64,000 bases of DNA from Doris montereyensis (Eukaryota; Mollusca; Gastropoda; Nudibranchia; Dorididae), in the NCBI GenBank assembly GCA_037039925.1, contig JAXRKP010000552.1, positions 70,001 to 134,000 of the forward strand, given 5' to 3'. A model generated the notes under the pieces. It did not search any database. It worked only from the letters and a program-made list of their open reading frames with translations, and was not told where the DNA came from. Each line of letters starts with the position of its first letter. Position 1 is the stretch's first letter. Below are positions 1-12,334 of the stretch, one piece after another. The position numbers were made by a program, and so were the translations under genes.

Positions 1-221
1 AGTTCAGCCTGAGGTGCTTGACCTTTGCAGGTTGAATTTCTTATATGGCAATGTGGCAAGTCATTGTTGCATGTCATATGTTGCATGTGTCAATGACTCA
101 TTTAGCCTCGTCTGGGGCAAGAGTGCATTAGGAGCAAAATTACCAGGAATTTTTATCCTGATAACAGTCCCAGTGAATTCCACTATAATGGTGTGGACCT
201 CCTGTCGCAATGACATGAATC

Positions 222-1447
222 CATCTTATTGGGTTGCCAACCTTGTAGTACCATTGCTTCCCTTGACTCATCTTATTGGGTTGCCAACCTTGTAGTACCA
301 TTGCTTCCATTGACTGATCTTATTGGGTTGCCAACCTTGTAGTACCATTGCTTCCATTGACTGATCTTATTAGGTTGCCAACCTTGTAGTACCATTGCTT
401 CCATTAACTGATCTTATTGGGTTGCCAACCTTGTAGTACCATTGCTTCCCTTGACTCATCTTATTGTGTTGCCAACCTTGTAGTACCATTGCTTCCATTG
501 ACTGATCTTATTAGGTTGCCAACCTTGTAGAGTGCTTCCCTTGACTGATCTTATTGGGTTGCCAACCTTGTAGTACCATTGCTTCCTTTGACTGATCTTA
601 TTGGGTTGCCAACCTTGTAGTACAATTGCTTCCCTTGACTGATTCTATTGTGTTGCCAACCATGTAGTACCATTGCTTCCTTTGACTCATCTTATTGGGT
701 TGCCAACCTTGTAGTACCATTGCTTCCTTTGACTGATCTTATTGGGTTGCCTACCTTGTAGTACAATTGCTTCCATTGACTGATTCTATTGTGTTGCCAA
801 CCTTGTAGTACAATTGCTTCCCTTGACTGATCTTATTGTGTTGCCAACCTTTAGTACAATTGCTTCCTTTGACTGATCTTATTGGGTTGCCAACCTTGTA
901 GTGCCATTGCTTCCTTTGACTGATCTTATTGGGTTGCCAACCTTGTAGTACAATTGCTTCCCTTGACTGGTTCTATTGTGTTGCCAACCTTGTAGTACAA
1001 TTGCTTCCTTGACTGGTTCTATTGTGTTGCCAACCTTGTAGTACAATTGCTTCCTTGACTGATTCTATTGTGTTGCCAACCTTGTAGTACCATTGCTTCC
1101 TTTGACTGGTTCTATTGTGTTGCCAACCTTGTAGTACCATTGTTTCCTTTGACTGGTCTTATTGGGTTGCCAACCTTGTAGTACCATTGTTTCCCTTGAC
1201 TGATCTTATTGGGTTGCCAACCTTGTAGTACAATTGCTTCCCTTGACTGATTCTATTGTGTTGCCAACCATGTAGTACCATTGCTTCCCTTGACTGATCT
1301 TATTGGGTTGCCAACCTTGTAGTACCATTGCTTCCCTTGACTCATCTTATTGGGTTGCCAACCTTGTAGTACCATTGCTTCCTTTGACTGGTTCTATTGT
1401 GTTGCCAACCATATAGTACCATTGTTTCCCTTGACTGATCTTATTGT
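222..1447. repeat. 47-bp minisatellite, about 26 copies
   Basis: Head-to-tail repeat with a 47-bp period: the phrase GGTTGCCAACCTTGTAG recurs at 47-bp steps (for example 234 and 281). Copies differ by point changes such as TTGGG/TTGTG and CATTG/AATTG and by a few deletions. No coding capacity is evident; the open frame over its left end is incidental. Confidence 0.95.
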
Positions 1448-2186
1448 GGTTGAAGTCGCATTGGATTGTTACATTTTCCCTGGATCGCAACAATAAGTTT
1501 TATGTATGTCTGACAATGCTTCCCGTCCTTGCCACACTCCATCTTGACCATTCTGTTCTTTTATGACTTCTTTTAGCTCTCGTTGCTGTTACAAATTTGG
1601 GTAATTATTTTACTCTACCATCATTATCCTTACTTCTAATTCTAAGTTTAGATTTATGAGCCTTAAAAGTCTTTTATTAAATGACTGATGTGGTTGACTG
1701 TCAAAATATACAATGTCATGCATGGATCACTCCACATGAATGCCCATATGTATGTTAAAGTTATGGCCTGATGTGTATTACTGTTGCCGGTATTCCTTTC
1801 GTCACAGTTTCTTACTTCTCCTCAATGAATTATTATTCAAACTTAATCTACATAACTGGTAACATGTTTATTTGTATAGATTGTATTTACTGTTTAGTTT
1901 GGGGGGGGGGTTGTACGCATTACATTTACATGTACACATAGAAGTTAAAATTGTGTTTTATGCTCCTGATAATCCTGTTTGACATTCTTAATTTGTAACA
2001 CGTGCACAGCATTTTGTTGTTTTCTTGCTACGTGTCATTTCCCAAATTTCTTATGTTTCAATGCTGAGGCCGACATTTTAATCTTGCCCCCTCCCGCCAC
2101 CCCAACCCCCTCACTCCCTCTTTTTTCTTTTTCTTTTCTTTTTTTGTTTCCCCTCCACCGTTTTCGTATGAATGAGTTTGCCTACA
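1448..2186. other. unannotated unique sequence
   Basis: No gene, RNA or mobile element recognised. AT-rich sequence with a short G run near 1903 and a pyrimidine-rich stretch around 2085-2160. Confidence 0.6.
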
Positions 2187-2530
2187 TCAGGCGTTCCGGT
2201 ATCCATTCAAATTAGGCCGTTCACTCTGGTACCGTAATGGTCAGGCGTTCCGGTATCCATTCAAATTAGGCCGTTCACTCTGGTACCGTAATGGTCAGGC
2301 GTTCCGGTACCCGTTTAAATTAAACCTCTCGCTCTGGTACCGTAATGGTCAGGCGTTCCGGTACCCATTCAAATTAAACCTTTCGCTCTGGTACCGTAAT
2401 AGTCAGGCGTTCCGGTACCCATTCAAATTAAACCTTTCGCTCTGGTACCGTAATGGTCAGGCGTACCGGTACCCATTCAGATTAAATCTTTCGCTCTGGT
2501 ACCGTAATGGTCAGGCGTACCGGTACATAT
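2187..2530. repeat. 54-bp minisatellite, about 6 copies
   Basis: Repeat of period 54 (TCAG at 2187, 2241, 2295). Each unit carries TCAGGCGTTCCGGTA and CTCTGGTACCGTAATGG, so GGTACC palindromes occur at regular spacing. The right-hand copies have drifted (AGGCGTACCGG). Confidence 0.95.
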
Positions 2531-3086
2531 TTTAGTGGTAGATCTAATTGTATCGAATTTCCCCTCTGTGGTCTATCGAACAGATGAACGTTCAACTTTC
2601 TCAGTTGGTAATAATTGTTTATAAAACCACTGAGTATAATATATTTTATATTGTTCATTACAATTCAATTCAGTTTTGGGTGTATTTGTTCAATCTGTAG
2701 ACATTATATTTACAGGCTGCACCATTGATTCCTACTCCACATGTCTCTTGTCTCGGTGATCTCGGGGATCACTGGAGCCATAGACTCATTCTCTATACAC
2801 CAGTACGGTGCATTAAGCTGTTTGTGATTCACCCGATGTAATATGATATAAAAGACCACAAAACAGTAATTTGATTTATAACCTCACATAAAGAGAAGCT
2901 GTAAGGATGACACTTCTTTACATTTCCACTACCAATGATATTATTAATCCAAGATGGCGTTGGTCCAAAAGTTACTTTGTTTCCTTATTTTTGTTGTTGC
3001 AAGCATGTGTGATACCAATGTGATATTGATAATATCAACTACATTATTAGACCGAGTCAGTACTCGATGGGGAGGTTGCGCGACTA
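2531..3086. other. unannotated unique sequence
   Basis: Nothing recognised. A local ATCTCGGGGATCACTGGAG stretch near 2760 looks only superficially like the dispersed-repeat core found elsewhere in the window. Confidence 0.5.
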
Positions 3087-3431
3087 CGCGTGAACGATTC
3101 TGTTCCGACTTTTTAGTTATAAAACTAATAAAACCCCGTTGAAAATGTGAACGATTCTGTTCCGACTTTTTAGTTATAAAACTGATAAAACCCCGTTGAA
3201 AATGTGAACGATTCTGTTCCGACTTTTTAGTTATAAAACTGATAAAACTCCGTTGAAAATGTGAACGATTCTGTTCCGACTTTTTAGTTATAAAACTGAT
3301 AAAACCCCGTTGAAAATGTGAACGATTCTGTTCCGACTTTTTAGTTATAAAACTGATAAAACCCCGTTGAAAATGTGAACGATTCTGTTCCGACTTTTTA
3401 GTTATAAAACTAATAAAACCCCGTTGAAAAT
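3087..3431. repeat. 57-bp minisatellite, 6 copies
   Basis: Units start with TGAACGATTCTGTTCCGAC at 3091, 3148, 3205, 3262, 3319 and 3376. They are almost identical, differing mainly at AACTAATAA/AACTGATAA, which suggests recent expansion or homogenisation. Confidence 0.96.
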
Positions 3432-3555
3432 TGCGGCTTAGATGAACGCAAATTTAACTCAAAGACGGGAAAACAATGATAATATGTTCCTTAATTAGAC
3501 GTCACTTCCGGTTGGAAAAGTTTTCTTTAGAAACCGATCTTATGATACTTTCAAA

Positions 3556-4515
3556 AATACATACACACTATGATTACTCTCACTGGCCTGGCAAACATAC
3601 ATACACAATATGATTAATCTCACTGGCCTGTCAAACATACATACACAATATGATTAATCTCACTGGCTTGGCAAACATACATACACACTATGATTACTCT
3701 CACTGGCCGTTTAAACATACATACACAATATGATTACTCTCACTGGCCGTTCAAACATACATACACAATATGATTACTCTCACTGGCCAGGCAATCATAC
3801 ATACACAATATGAATACTCTCACTGGCCAGGCAATCATACATACACAATATGAATACTCTCACTGGCCAGGCAATCATACATACACAATATGATTACTCT
3901 CACTGGCCAGGCAAACATATATATACAATATGATTACTCTCACTGGCCAGGCAAACATACATACACAATATGATTACTCTCACTGACCTGTCAAACATAC
4001 ATGCACAATATGATTACTCTCACTGACCGTTTAAACATACATACACAATATGATTACTCTCACTGGCCAGGCAAACATATATATACAATATGATTACTCT
4101 CACTGGCCGTTTAAACATACATACACAATATGATTACTCTCACTAGCCTGGCAGACATACATGCACAATATGACTTTTTCTCACTGGCCAGGCAAACATA
4201 CATACACAATATGATTACTCTCACTGGCCTGGCAAACATACATAAACAATATGACTTTTCTCACTGGCCTGGCAAACATACATATACAATACGATTACTC
4301 TCACTGGCCTGGCAAACATACATATACAATATGACTTTTCTCACTGGCCTGGCAAACATACATGCACAATATGACTTTTCTCACTGGCCTGGCAAACATA
4401 CATACACAATATAACTTTTCTCACTGGCCTGGCAAACATACATACACAATATAACTTTTCTCACTGGCCTGGGAAACATACATACACAATATGACTTTTC
4501 TCACTGGCCTGGCAA
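3556..4515. repeat. 40-bp minisatellite, about 24 copies
   Basis: Period of 40 bp around ATACACAATATGATTACTC and CTCACTGGCCTGGCAAACA. Left and right halves carry different variants (GATTACTC versus GACTTTTC), consistent with spread of sub-variants by unequal exchange. Confidence 0.95.
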
Positions 4516-4665
4516 CTGAAAATGTGACGTACCAAAAATGAGCAACCCAGAAACTATATTATTGTAATACATTCATGTTACATCCTGAATGACTCCAAAT
4601 ACGATTATTGATCGATTCAGTATTGGATAATTATAAAACCTGTTAAAACATCGGGGTTTAGGTTT

Positions 4666-5945
4666 CTGGAAATGAGACTGAGGAAAAGGGTAGAGGATCA
4701 GATTGAAGAATACCAGAGTGGATTTAGGCCAGAAAGAAGTGTACAAAATCACATGTTTACAATTAGACAAATAATAGAAACGTTCCTTGACAGAAACATT
4801 GACCTGCACCTGTGTTTTATTGACTTAGAAAAGGCATTTGACACTGTGAGGAGGGACGAACTATGGCATTCCTTAAAAGAACACAACGTAGAGCAAAATT
4901 TAATAGAAGCCATTAAATGTTTTTACAATAAACTAACATGTGCAATGAGAGTAGCTGGAAACGTATCTGCAGAATTTGATGTAGATAGAGAGTAAGACAG
5001 GGTTGTAGCCTAAGTCCTCTTTCGTTTATCACATCTAAGAATTCAGTCGCAAAGGCATCCTCAAACATAACGAAAAGGAATGTAGGTATGTGGAAGCTCA
5101 AACCAGCAAATGTATCAATGCTTTCATTTTCTGATGATTTAGTTCTATTTGGAAAATTGGAAAGTGATCTTCAGTCGAATATCAACATAATGAAAAAATG
5201 AATTAAATAAAAGAGGAATGAGAGTAAATGCAAAGAAAACCAAAACAATGCTAGTAACTAGGGAAGCTAAAACACAAAATCTTAAATTAGGCAGGATATT
5301 TTAGAACAAGTTCAAAACTACAATTACTTAGGAGTAATGATTAACTCAGAAGGAAAACTAAGAGAAGAAATCAGCCAGAGAAGCCAAAAGGCAAGCGCAA
5401 TATATAACCATTTAGGAAAGGCATTTGTAGGTAAACAAAAATTGTCAACAAAAACCAAAATGACAGTATACAACTCAGTTAATTGTCCTACTCTCCTTTA
5501 TGGCAGTGAAACCTGGACCTTAGACAGTAGGGAATACAGTAGAGTACAGGCAGCCGAAATGAAATATCTAAGAAGAGTAGTAGGGAAAACTAAAAGAGAT
5601 AAAATCAGAAACACAACAATAAGAGATCAAACCAAAGCAGATAGCATAAAAACTAAGATAGAAATGAATCAACTGAGATGGTTTGGACATGTCAACAGAA
5701 CGAATGACAAGAGAATAGCAAAATCAGTATACAGTGCTAAAACTCAAGGTAAAAGACCAAAAAGGCAGACCTTGGAGAAAGGGTGAAGAAGGTATAAAAG
5801 AGGCATTAACGCAAAGAAACTTAACTTTCACGGAAGGAAACAGAAAATGTCAGGACAGGGCAGCCTGGAGAAGGATCATTTCGGGCATCTAAAACCCATA
5901 CACCAAAAGGTAGAATGGGAGCTGATAAAGAAAGAAAGAAAGGTT
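4666..5945 (+). mobile_element. LINE family A copy 1, 5'-truncated, decayed
   Basis: Remnant of an APE-class non-LTR retrotransposon. The plus frame from 4672 shows reverse transcriptase sequence with FIDLEKAFDTVRR (about 4820) and a degraded FADD box read as SFSDDLVLFG near 5125. A second open stretch (5337-5786) carries the C-terminal part with LLYGSETWTLDSREYS and QLRWFGHVNR. The frame is broken between the two. It ends in an AAAG-rich tail near 5925-5942, matching the tails of the copies at about 44.35 and 60.1 kb. The endonuclease half is absent, as in typical 5' truncation. Its sister copies lie at 21.7-23.0, 44.3-49.5 and 60.1-63.4 kb. Clade is unsettled; it looks RTE-like. Confidence 0.9.
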
Positions 5946-6559
5946 TAGGTAAATGAAAATTCTACTCAAAAACGGACAATCAATGAAATTTTCATGAATT
6001 AAACATCCCTTATGGTAGAACTATTCCTCAAATGAAAACGATCTTGGGATCATTTAAAACTACGTGTACATGTAAATTATGGTTACCCTCAGGGGCCTGG
6101 CAACAGACACATTGACGAACAAGGAACGACCAACTCAGAATAGTATATTATATAGATATACTGAGCAGCAAACGTATTGCAACACACTTAAAACGACTAT
6201 ACACTTTTAAACTGGTGAAGATAAATTAAACAAATTACAAGCTTGAATTCATTTCAAACTATGCATTTTGAGATACAAGAACTAGAATATATTACTTTAA
6301 TACCAGAACTCTTTTCAACGATGTTATATCTCTAAACCAAACAGACAAACAAAAACAAGTCCAAAATAAAAACTTCGTTACGCATTTCACGGAAAGCCAT
6401 GAAAAGGTGTTGTATAACTAATTACTGTTTTTGATGCAGTAACATCTATAGCCCCATAACATTACCAGGCCTTCTAGATTACTTGTGGTTACGTCATCAA
6501 AAACCAAGTCGTTGAAAGATACAACAGTATAGTAGTAAGCCTACTTAAGAATCCGTTTA
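5946..6559. other. unannotated unique sequence
   Basis: AT-rich, with no recognisable gene or repeat. Confidence 0.5.
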
Positions 6560-6885
6560 GTGGTGTCGGTGGCCGAGTGGCTAGGCTGCCGAACTGGGCA
6601 TCATAAGCTCCCGAGTTCGAATCCTGGCAAAGCTAACGCACGATATTGTGTTCCTTGGGAAAGATACTTAACACGCATTTTCCCCATTCGATCCAGGTGC
6701 AAAATCTGTAAAAGCACTAAATAGAGAGTAAACACCTGCGTCAGACTAGCGTCCTGTCCAGGAGGTGATTATTATCACTTGTTCCGCTTCATGTTATAGA
6801 AACCGGGATAAGTTCCTGCCCTATGTGCCGTGATGGCCTTGAAGGAAATTTACTTAGAATTCACTTCCTTAACATTATCTTCTCA
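6560..6885 (+). mobile_element. tRNA-derived SINE, family S1, copy a
   Basis: The head resembles a tRNA gene with internal RNA polymerase III promoter elements: A box TGGCCGAGTGG (about 6570-6580) and B box GAGTTCGAATCC (about 6613-6624). The body contains GTTCCTTGGGAAA, ACACGCATTTTCCCC, GTCAGACTAGCGTCCTGTCC and a 3' GTGCCGTGATGGCC stretch. The same order of body blocks recurs at 53.0-54.2, 55.2-55.5 (minus), 55.5 and 56.25-56.5 kb, which defines the family. Confidence 0.87.
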
Positions 6886-7084
6886 TGCACCTTCACTGAA
6901 GCCTAAATAAATTTACTCCCGACCATACGAGATTTCCACGTACGAGTATTTTGACTTCAAAGGTTCAATGCAAATAAGGACAAAAATCATGTGACAGCCA
7001 CCCCAAATATCATTGAGATTTATTGGTCAGTTAATATTACTATATAATATCTGCACAAAACAAATATCTGAGAAAGATCTTAAG

Positions 7085-7428
7085 ATATTTTCGCCAACCG
7101 CTATACCCAACAATGACCTTCAAGGAAAAAAACATCGCTGGAGCCAACATTCCAGATCACGAGAATGAGAAGATGGAAGTGGACTGGTCACATCCTTAGG
7201 ATGAGTGCTGATGCCATTGCCATCCCTAAAATATCCCTCAGATGGACCCCTCAGGAACAAGGAAGAGAGCTCGCCTGCTTGAAGCCTGGAGGAGAAGCCT
7301 CAAAAACGAGATGATGATCCAGGGTTGGACGTTGGGGCAAATGGACAAATTTGGCAGTTGGTTGTGTTCAGTGGCGATCCATTGTATTGGCCTGTGTCAC
7401 TGCCCAAGCACCACGAGGATAAGTAAGT
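7085..7428 (+). mobile_element. 3' end of a second LINE (family B)
   Basis: Translates in the plus direction to RWKWTGHILRMSADAIAIPK, the usual C-terminal tail of APE-class LINE polymerases, followed by a frameshift into PSGTRKRARLLEAWRRSLKN. It ends in the short tandem tail TAAGTAAGTAAGTAA (about 7421), a 3' terminus like those of RTE-type elements. Only this last part of the element is present. Confidence 0.75.
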
Positions 7429-9519
7429 AAGTAATATTGCGGTTAATCCCTCCAAAGTACATACATGTACACTCCACTCGGTTTCCCCTCATGATTTGTG
7501 TAGTATTGAACTATAATAGTATAATGCATATGTATCTATTCCCCACGGAAGTAACCTATAGGGTTCCAGTAATTTGCCGTAATCGTGATTAGAACGCATA
7601 GTTTTAACTGTTGTTGTACTGTCGTATGCTTCTAAATCTGTATAGATTCCCCCCTCCTCCACTGTCTCCCACCACCCCCCACCCCCTTTTCCCATTTACC
7701 TCTGGAAAAAGGGGTGGGGGAGGAAAGGGGGAGCGGGAATTTATATAAACGGCAAAATGATCAGACCTGTAAACTGTTGTTAACAAATGGCATAATCACA
7801 TTGTTAGAAAATACCTTCTCTTTTCGGAGAAAATACTAAGCTCTGATCTTCGCGTATGTCTCAGGCGTGAATGAGTACCCGGCGAAGGACAGTCGGAGAA
7901 TTTTGCCAAAATAGTTATGTGGTTAGTGTCATTGTCTGACCTTTCACCTGATTGTCATGGGGAGAAATGTTTTTGAGTGAACATTATGTCTTCCAGGGAA
8001 ATGAAGAACGAATGATACAAAGGGGGTGACGCTGTTTGTGCTCTCCATTTTTAATGTTATGTTCATAAGGAAAACATGGTTGCTGATGAGGAGAGAATAA
8101 ATTTCTAACAACATTGTTTTTATGTTCAGCAATAAATGCGCATCGATGATCAAGTACATGTATGTGTTTAGATAGTGCATGTGATATGCCTATTTGCTAT
8201 CTGTTCCCCCAACTCAGTGAGCATGTAATATGAACCCACAGTAGTCCAATAATCTCACCAATTTACAGCCTTAAAACTTGAAGATTTATGGCATATCAAA
8301 CACAGATGATATAGTTGGCTTGGGCGAGGGTGGTTGGGGGGGGGGGGGATTGTATCTTCTGGGATTTTTTTTTAGGGAGGCGCTGTTTTTTGTTTTTGTT
8401 TTTGGTTTGTTTTTTGTGGTGGTGGCGGGGGGAGGCTGTTTAGTTCTTTTAAGTGTTGGTGTTGTTAGTTATTGCTTTCTTGGGGTTTGTAATGTTCACG
8501 CCCTTATTTTACGTTTGAGTAAAAAAAACAACAGCGTTGGAATGTATGATCATAATATTATATCGAAGTCTTTATTCCAAGCATAAGTAGAAAATTTTAT
8601 TGTTCCCCGTCAAATGTCGAAGAAGAAGAAGAAAAAAAACTGGTAGCTGAAACAGAGGCAAATGCCTTACTGCGACACTAGGGTTTTGACCACTTGGCCC
8701 TCTCAACGCGGAGTTGGCATCTTTACTCACGGGCTTGTGTCGCTTTGGAAAGTACTTGTCTACTGTACGGGTAACGAGCAGAAGCGCACTTGACTCCTTA
8801 TTTACTACTCTGTTCAATGTCTTTACTTTGGCGGCATTGAGGAATTCTGACCAATCTAGAGCACCATAAACTGTAGACATGACATGGAGAGGTTTGAAGT
8901 GCTTGAGAGGCCTGTCGGCTGCGTAAAATGAAATAAGGCTGGAAGAAAAATGTGTTGGGAGTCAGTTTCCAAACTACATTTTCCCATGGCGATCCAGGAA
9001 CAGTGTCTATGATGATTATGAAAATAAGCATTGACTAAAACGCTATTTTCGACACAAGGGCCAACTGGTGATTCAATCGCAAAGTATGGAAACCCCTGTA
9101 ATCACAATTAGAAACCAGTGAAAGTAAGGGTGTTAGCCTCGATTAAACAGCCATGGAATAACGAAATAATGCGTTTTGATATCAGGGTTCATGTTTATGA
9201 ATAAGATAATGTTAATTTTAATCTCAAACTCACATAATATTGCATATGCGGTACTACCATTTACAAGCATGCCCGAAGGCAATGGGGGAATGGCGATTTT
9301 TCTTTATGATAAAGCTGGGTTTTCCAAACTTTAACTGAATCAAGAACGATTATGTTTATTATTAGATCGAGCAATACCCGATACTTATGTCACACTTGCC
9401 TTTTATTGTAATGACCTGAAATTAGTGGGGGAAAAAAAGTAAAAATAAAAAGGATCTCAATCTCACGCAAATAAAAAAATTTCAAAACATCTAAATATTG
9501 TCCTGATTAAAAAATTAAT
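7429..9519. other. unannotated stretch
   Basis: No gene recognised. It contains a GT-rich block with a G run (about 8325-8460) and short purine runs. Open frames up to about 100 codons on either strand show no family resemblance or convincing splice structure. Confidence 0.5.
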
Positions 9520-9590
9520 AAGATAACACTATTAATAAGATAACACTATTAATAAGATAACACTGTTAATAAGATAACACTATTACTAAG
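9520..9590. repeat. short tandem repeat, unit AATAAGATAACACTATT
   Basis: About four near-perfect copies of a 17-bp AT-rich unit. Confidence 0.85.
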
Positions 9591-9949
9591 TATTAATACT
9601 TTCGTAGCGCGGACTATTCTAAAGCTACTTGCCAAATATGGTGACACTGAGTGCAGCAGCCCTGAACTCACCGCGCTCAAAGGTAGAAAAGGTCAGCTTT
9701 GGCTTTATACTGGGTGTGTGTGTGTGTGTGTGTGTTCTGTCTTGTTCTTTTTAGGTGCCAGGTCTGCTGCAGACATCGGCGATCATTCCTCTCCACTCCT
9801 CCTGTTCTCTGTTGCTCTCAAAAGCCTGCATCACTTTGTCTGCCTTCGTTATCCAGGCATTCAGACTTCGTATGTGTGTCATTCTCGTTCTCCCTCCCGT
9901 TGACCTTTCATGTGAGTACAGCTCTCTCTATATCATTCTTCCGGTAAAT

Positions 9950-10445
9950 ATGTCCCATGAGTTTTGGTTGTTTCTGTCGTATAGTGTTCATAAGCGATGA
10001 ATTTTAGTTGTTTCTTTCGTATAGTGTTCATAAGCGATGAGTTTTAGTTGTTTCTGTCGTATAGTGTTCATAAGCGATGAATTTTAGTTGTTTCTGTCGT
10101 CTAGTGTTCATAAGCGATGAATTTTGGTTGTTTCTTTCGTATAGTGTTCATAAGCGATGAATTTTAGTTGTTTCTTTCGTATAGTGTTCATAAGCGATGA
10201 ATTTTAGTTCTTTCTTTCATATAGTGTTCATAAGCGATGAATTTTAGTTGTTTCTTTCGTATGGTGTTCATAAGCGATGAATTTTAGTTGTTTCTGTCGT
10301 ATAGTGTTCATAAGCGATGAATTTTAGTTGTTTCTTTCGTATAGTGTTCATAAGCGATGGATTTTAGTTGTTTCTTTCGTATAGTGTTCATAAGCGATGA
10401 GTTTTAGTTGTTTCTGTCGTATAGTGTTCGTAAGCGATGAATTTT
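9950..10445 (-). repeat. 40-bp minisatellite derived from LINE C
   Basis: About 12 copies with a 40-bp period (ATAGTGTTCATAAGCGATGA at 10021 and 10061). On the minus strand each unit reads MNTIRKKQLKFI, a conserved C-terminal LINE motif. Because 40 is not a multiple of three, the frame changes from copy to copy. Confidence 0.93.
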
Positions 10446-10459
10446 TCTTTAACCGTCAT

Positions 10460-10990
10460 CAGCATATCTTCGTTGGTTATCTTTTCTTTCCACGAAAAGC
10501 TCAACATTTTACGTATAAACGACAGCTCTGTGGCCTCAATTTACCTCTCTATCTCTGAATTTATTGTGTTCAGCATTTTGCGTGTAAACAACAGCTGTAT
10601 GCCTCAATTCACCTCTCTATCTCTGTCTTTATTGTGTTCAGCATTTTACGTGTAAACCATAGCTCTGTCGCCTCAATTCACCTCTCTACCTCTGTATTTA
10701 TTGTGTTCAGCATTCTACGTGTAAACCACAGCTCTGTGGCCTCAATTCGCCTCTCCATCTCTGTCTTTATTGTGTTCAGCATTCTACGTCTAAACCACAG
10801 GTCTGTGGCTTCAATTCGCCTCTCTATCTCTGTATTTATTGTGTTCAGCATTCTACATGTAAACCACAGTTCTGTGGCTTCAATTCGCCTCTCTATCTCT
10901 GTATTTATTGTGTTCAGCATTCTACGTGTAAACCACAGCTCTGTGGCTTCAATTCGCATCTCTATATCTGTGTTTATGGTCAAGCACTCG
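10460..10990 (-). repeat. 69-bp (23-codon) minisatellite derived from LINE C
   Basis: About 7-8 copies of a 69-bp unit. On the minus strand each encodes ERRIEATELWFTRRML plus a linker. 69 bp is exactly 23 codons, so a single open frame of 123 codons runs through the array (11049-10678) and joins LINE sequence upstream. Confidence 0.93.
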
Positions 10991-11034
10991 AAGCCATAAA
11001 GAAGAACTGACCAAACGTACGCCTTTAGAACACG

Positions 11035-11340
11035 AATCTTGGAATCCATTTATAGAACACGAATCTTGGAATCATTTATAAGATCTTGGAATCAGGAATC
11101 TATTTTATAGAACACGAATCTTAGAATCCATTTATAAAACACGAATCTTTCAATCCATTTATAGAACACTTGAAATCATTTTGAATCTTGGATTTCATTT
11201 ATAGAACACGAATCTTGGATTCCATTTATAGAACACGAATCTTGGAATCCATTTATAGAACACGAATCTTGGAATCTATTTATAGAACACGAATCTTGGA
11301 ATCGATTTACAGAACATGAATCTTGGAATCCATTTGTATA
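11035..11340 (-). repeat. 27-bp (9-codon) minisatellite derived from LINE C
   Basis: About 10-11 copies of a 27-bp unit (GAACACGAATCTTGGAATCC at 11231 and 11258). On the minus strand the unit reads MDSKIRVL followed by a stop, corresponding to the SKIRVLKAYVWS segment of the LINE. Copies are variable and some are truncated. Confidence 0.9.
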
Positions 11341-11943
11341 TTTATGTTTTTGTCATGGCAGGCTTCAATTTGTTATAGGTCTCTTTGGCTATTGCAACAA
11401 TACGTATTTTTTTATTTCGTCTATACAACGATGTCATTATGATGCATGTTGTATCCTAGGCATTTAAAGTTCCCAACTTGTTTGTTTTGTCAGGTCACAT
11501 TTTGGTATTTGTTCCTTCTTTATCATCACGCATCAGCCTTTAAACTGCTCATTATAGCGAAACATTCACTTATGTTCACGAGCTTCTAAAATTCTCTGTT
11601 TTCTTTGTGTTCCCACCCAGTCCTTTCTCTCCACTGGCACTGGCATTACACACGTCGTCTAACATGGCGTGTAACTGCCTTTCAGATTCTGCAATCGAAA
11701 CAGTGTCATCAGCGTGACGTATATTGTTTATGATTTATGTTGGGTCGTCCCGTTGTAACATCGTCGAGATTCTAGATGTTTCTCAGAGTCATTTCACTAT
11801 ATACATTGAAAAGGTCTGGTGAAAGAACGTATCCTTTGTATATTCGATAAAGTTACTAATCTCTACAACGTGTAGATCTTTCTTAATTACGTTATAAAAC
11901 GTAGTCGATAAAGCTATTGTAGTGCTAGTTTCTACTACGTGTA

Positions 11944-12102
<159 letters not shown>

Positions 12103-12109
12103 CTCCCTC

Positions 12110-12320
12110 CCTCCTCCCTTTCTTCCTCCTTTCTGTTTTTCTTCTGACATCGCATTGTGTGATGCCTGAGGTAGTGCTTAGACATAGATCTAGATTCTAG
12201 ATAATATTATTACCCGGAACGTCACGTGTTTGTTCTGTCTTTATTAGTGGAGTTGTCACTTATTGTCATATTTCTCCTTTGACTTCACTCCACTGTGGCT
12301 CCTTCGTAGTATGTGTCACT
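12110..12320. repeat. dispersed element related to 33.86-34.49 kb (opposite orientation)
   Basis: Shares TTATTAGTGGAGTTGTCAC, TTATTGTCATATTTC, CCACTGTGGCTCCTTCGTA and the pair CATCGCATTGTGTGATG with the element in eIF3b intron 7, in inverse orientation. The CGTTTCGGGTATAACCC section present there is largely lost here. Confidence 0.75.
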
Positions 12321-12334
12321 ATGTTGATTTTAGA

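Larger units (their letters stand above)
9740..11860 (-). mobile_element. LINE family C carrying three internal minisatellites
   Basis: Read on the minus strand, this is the 3' half of an APE-class LINE. It starts with reverse transcriptase motifs YVLSPDLFNVYSEMTLRNI (about 11846-11776) and ADDTVSIAESERQLHAML (about 11713-11660), then SKIRVL, YVWSVLLYGFECLT (about 11020), ERRIEATELWFTRRML, SFSWKEKITNEDML (about 10500-10450) and MNTIRKKQLKFI. It ends with EQEEWRGMIADVCSRPGT and a TAA stop at 9751-9753. The order matches the usual LINE C-terminal region. Three of these segments have each been multiplied into tandem arrays (separate entries). The element is dead: many stops and frame changes. 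Confidence 0.88.

Noticed and set aside
222..4515. Regular repeats that could be mistaken for CRISPR arrays
   Set aside because: There are no unique spacers between identical repeats; the whole unit repeats and the genome is eukaryotic.
6564..6640. Functional tRNA gene
   Set aside because: A and B boxes are present, but the acceptor stem and 3' end do not fold as a tRNA; body and tail identify a SINE.
8278..8586. Gly/Val/Phe-rich plus-strand open frame
   Set aside because: Produced by G and T runs.
8572..8880. Minus-strand open frame of 102 codons
   Set aside because: No recognisable motif, splice context or conserved composition; adjacent sequence is low complexity.
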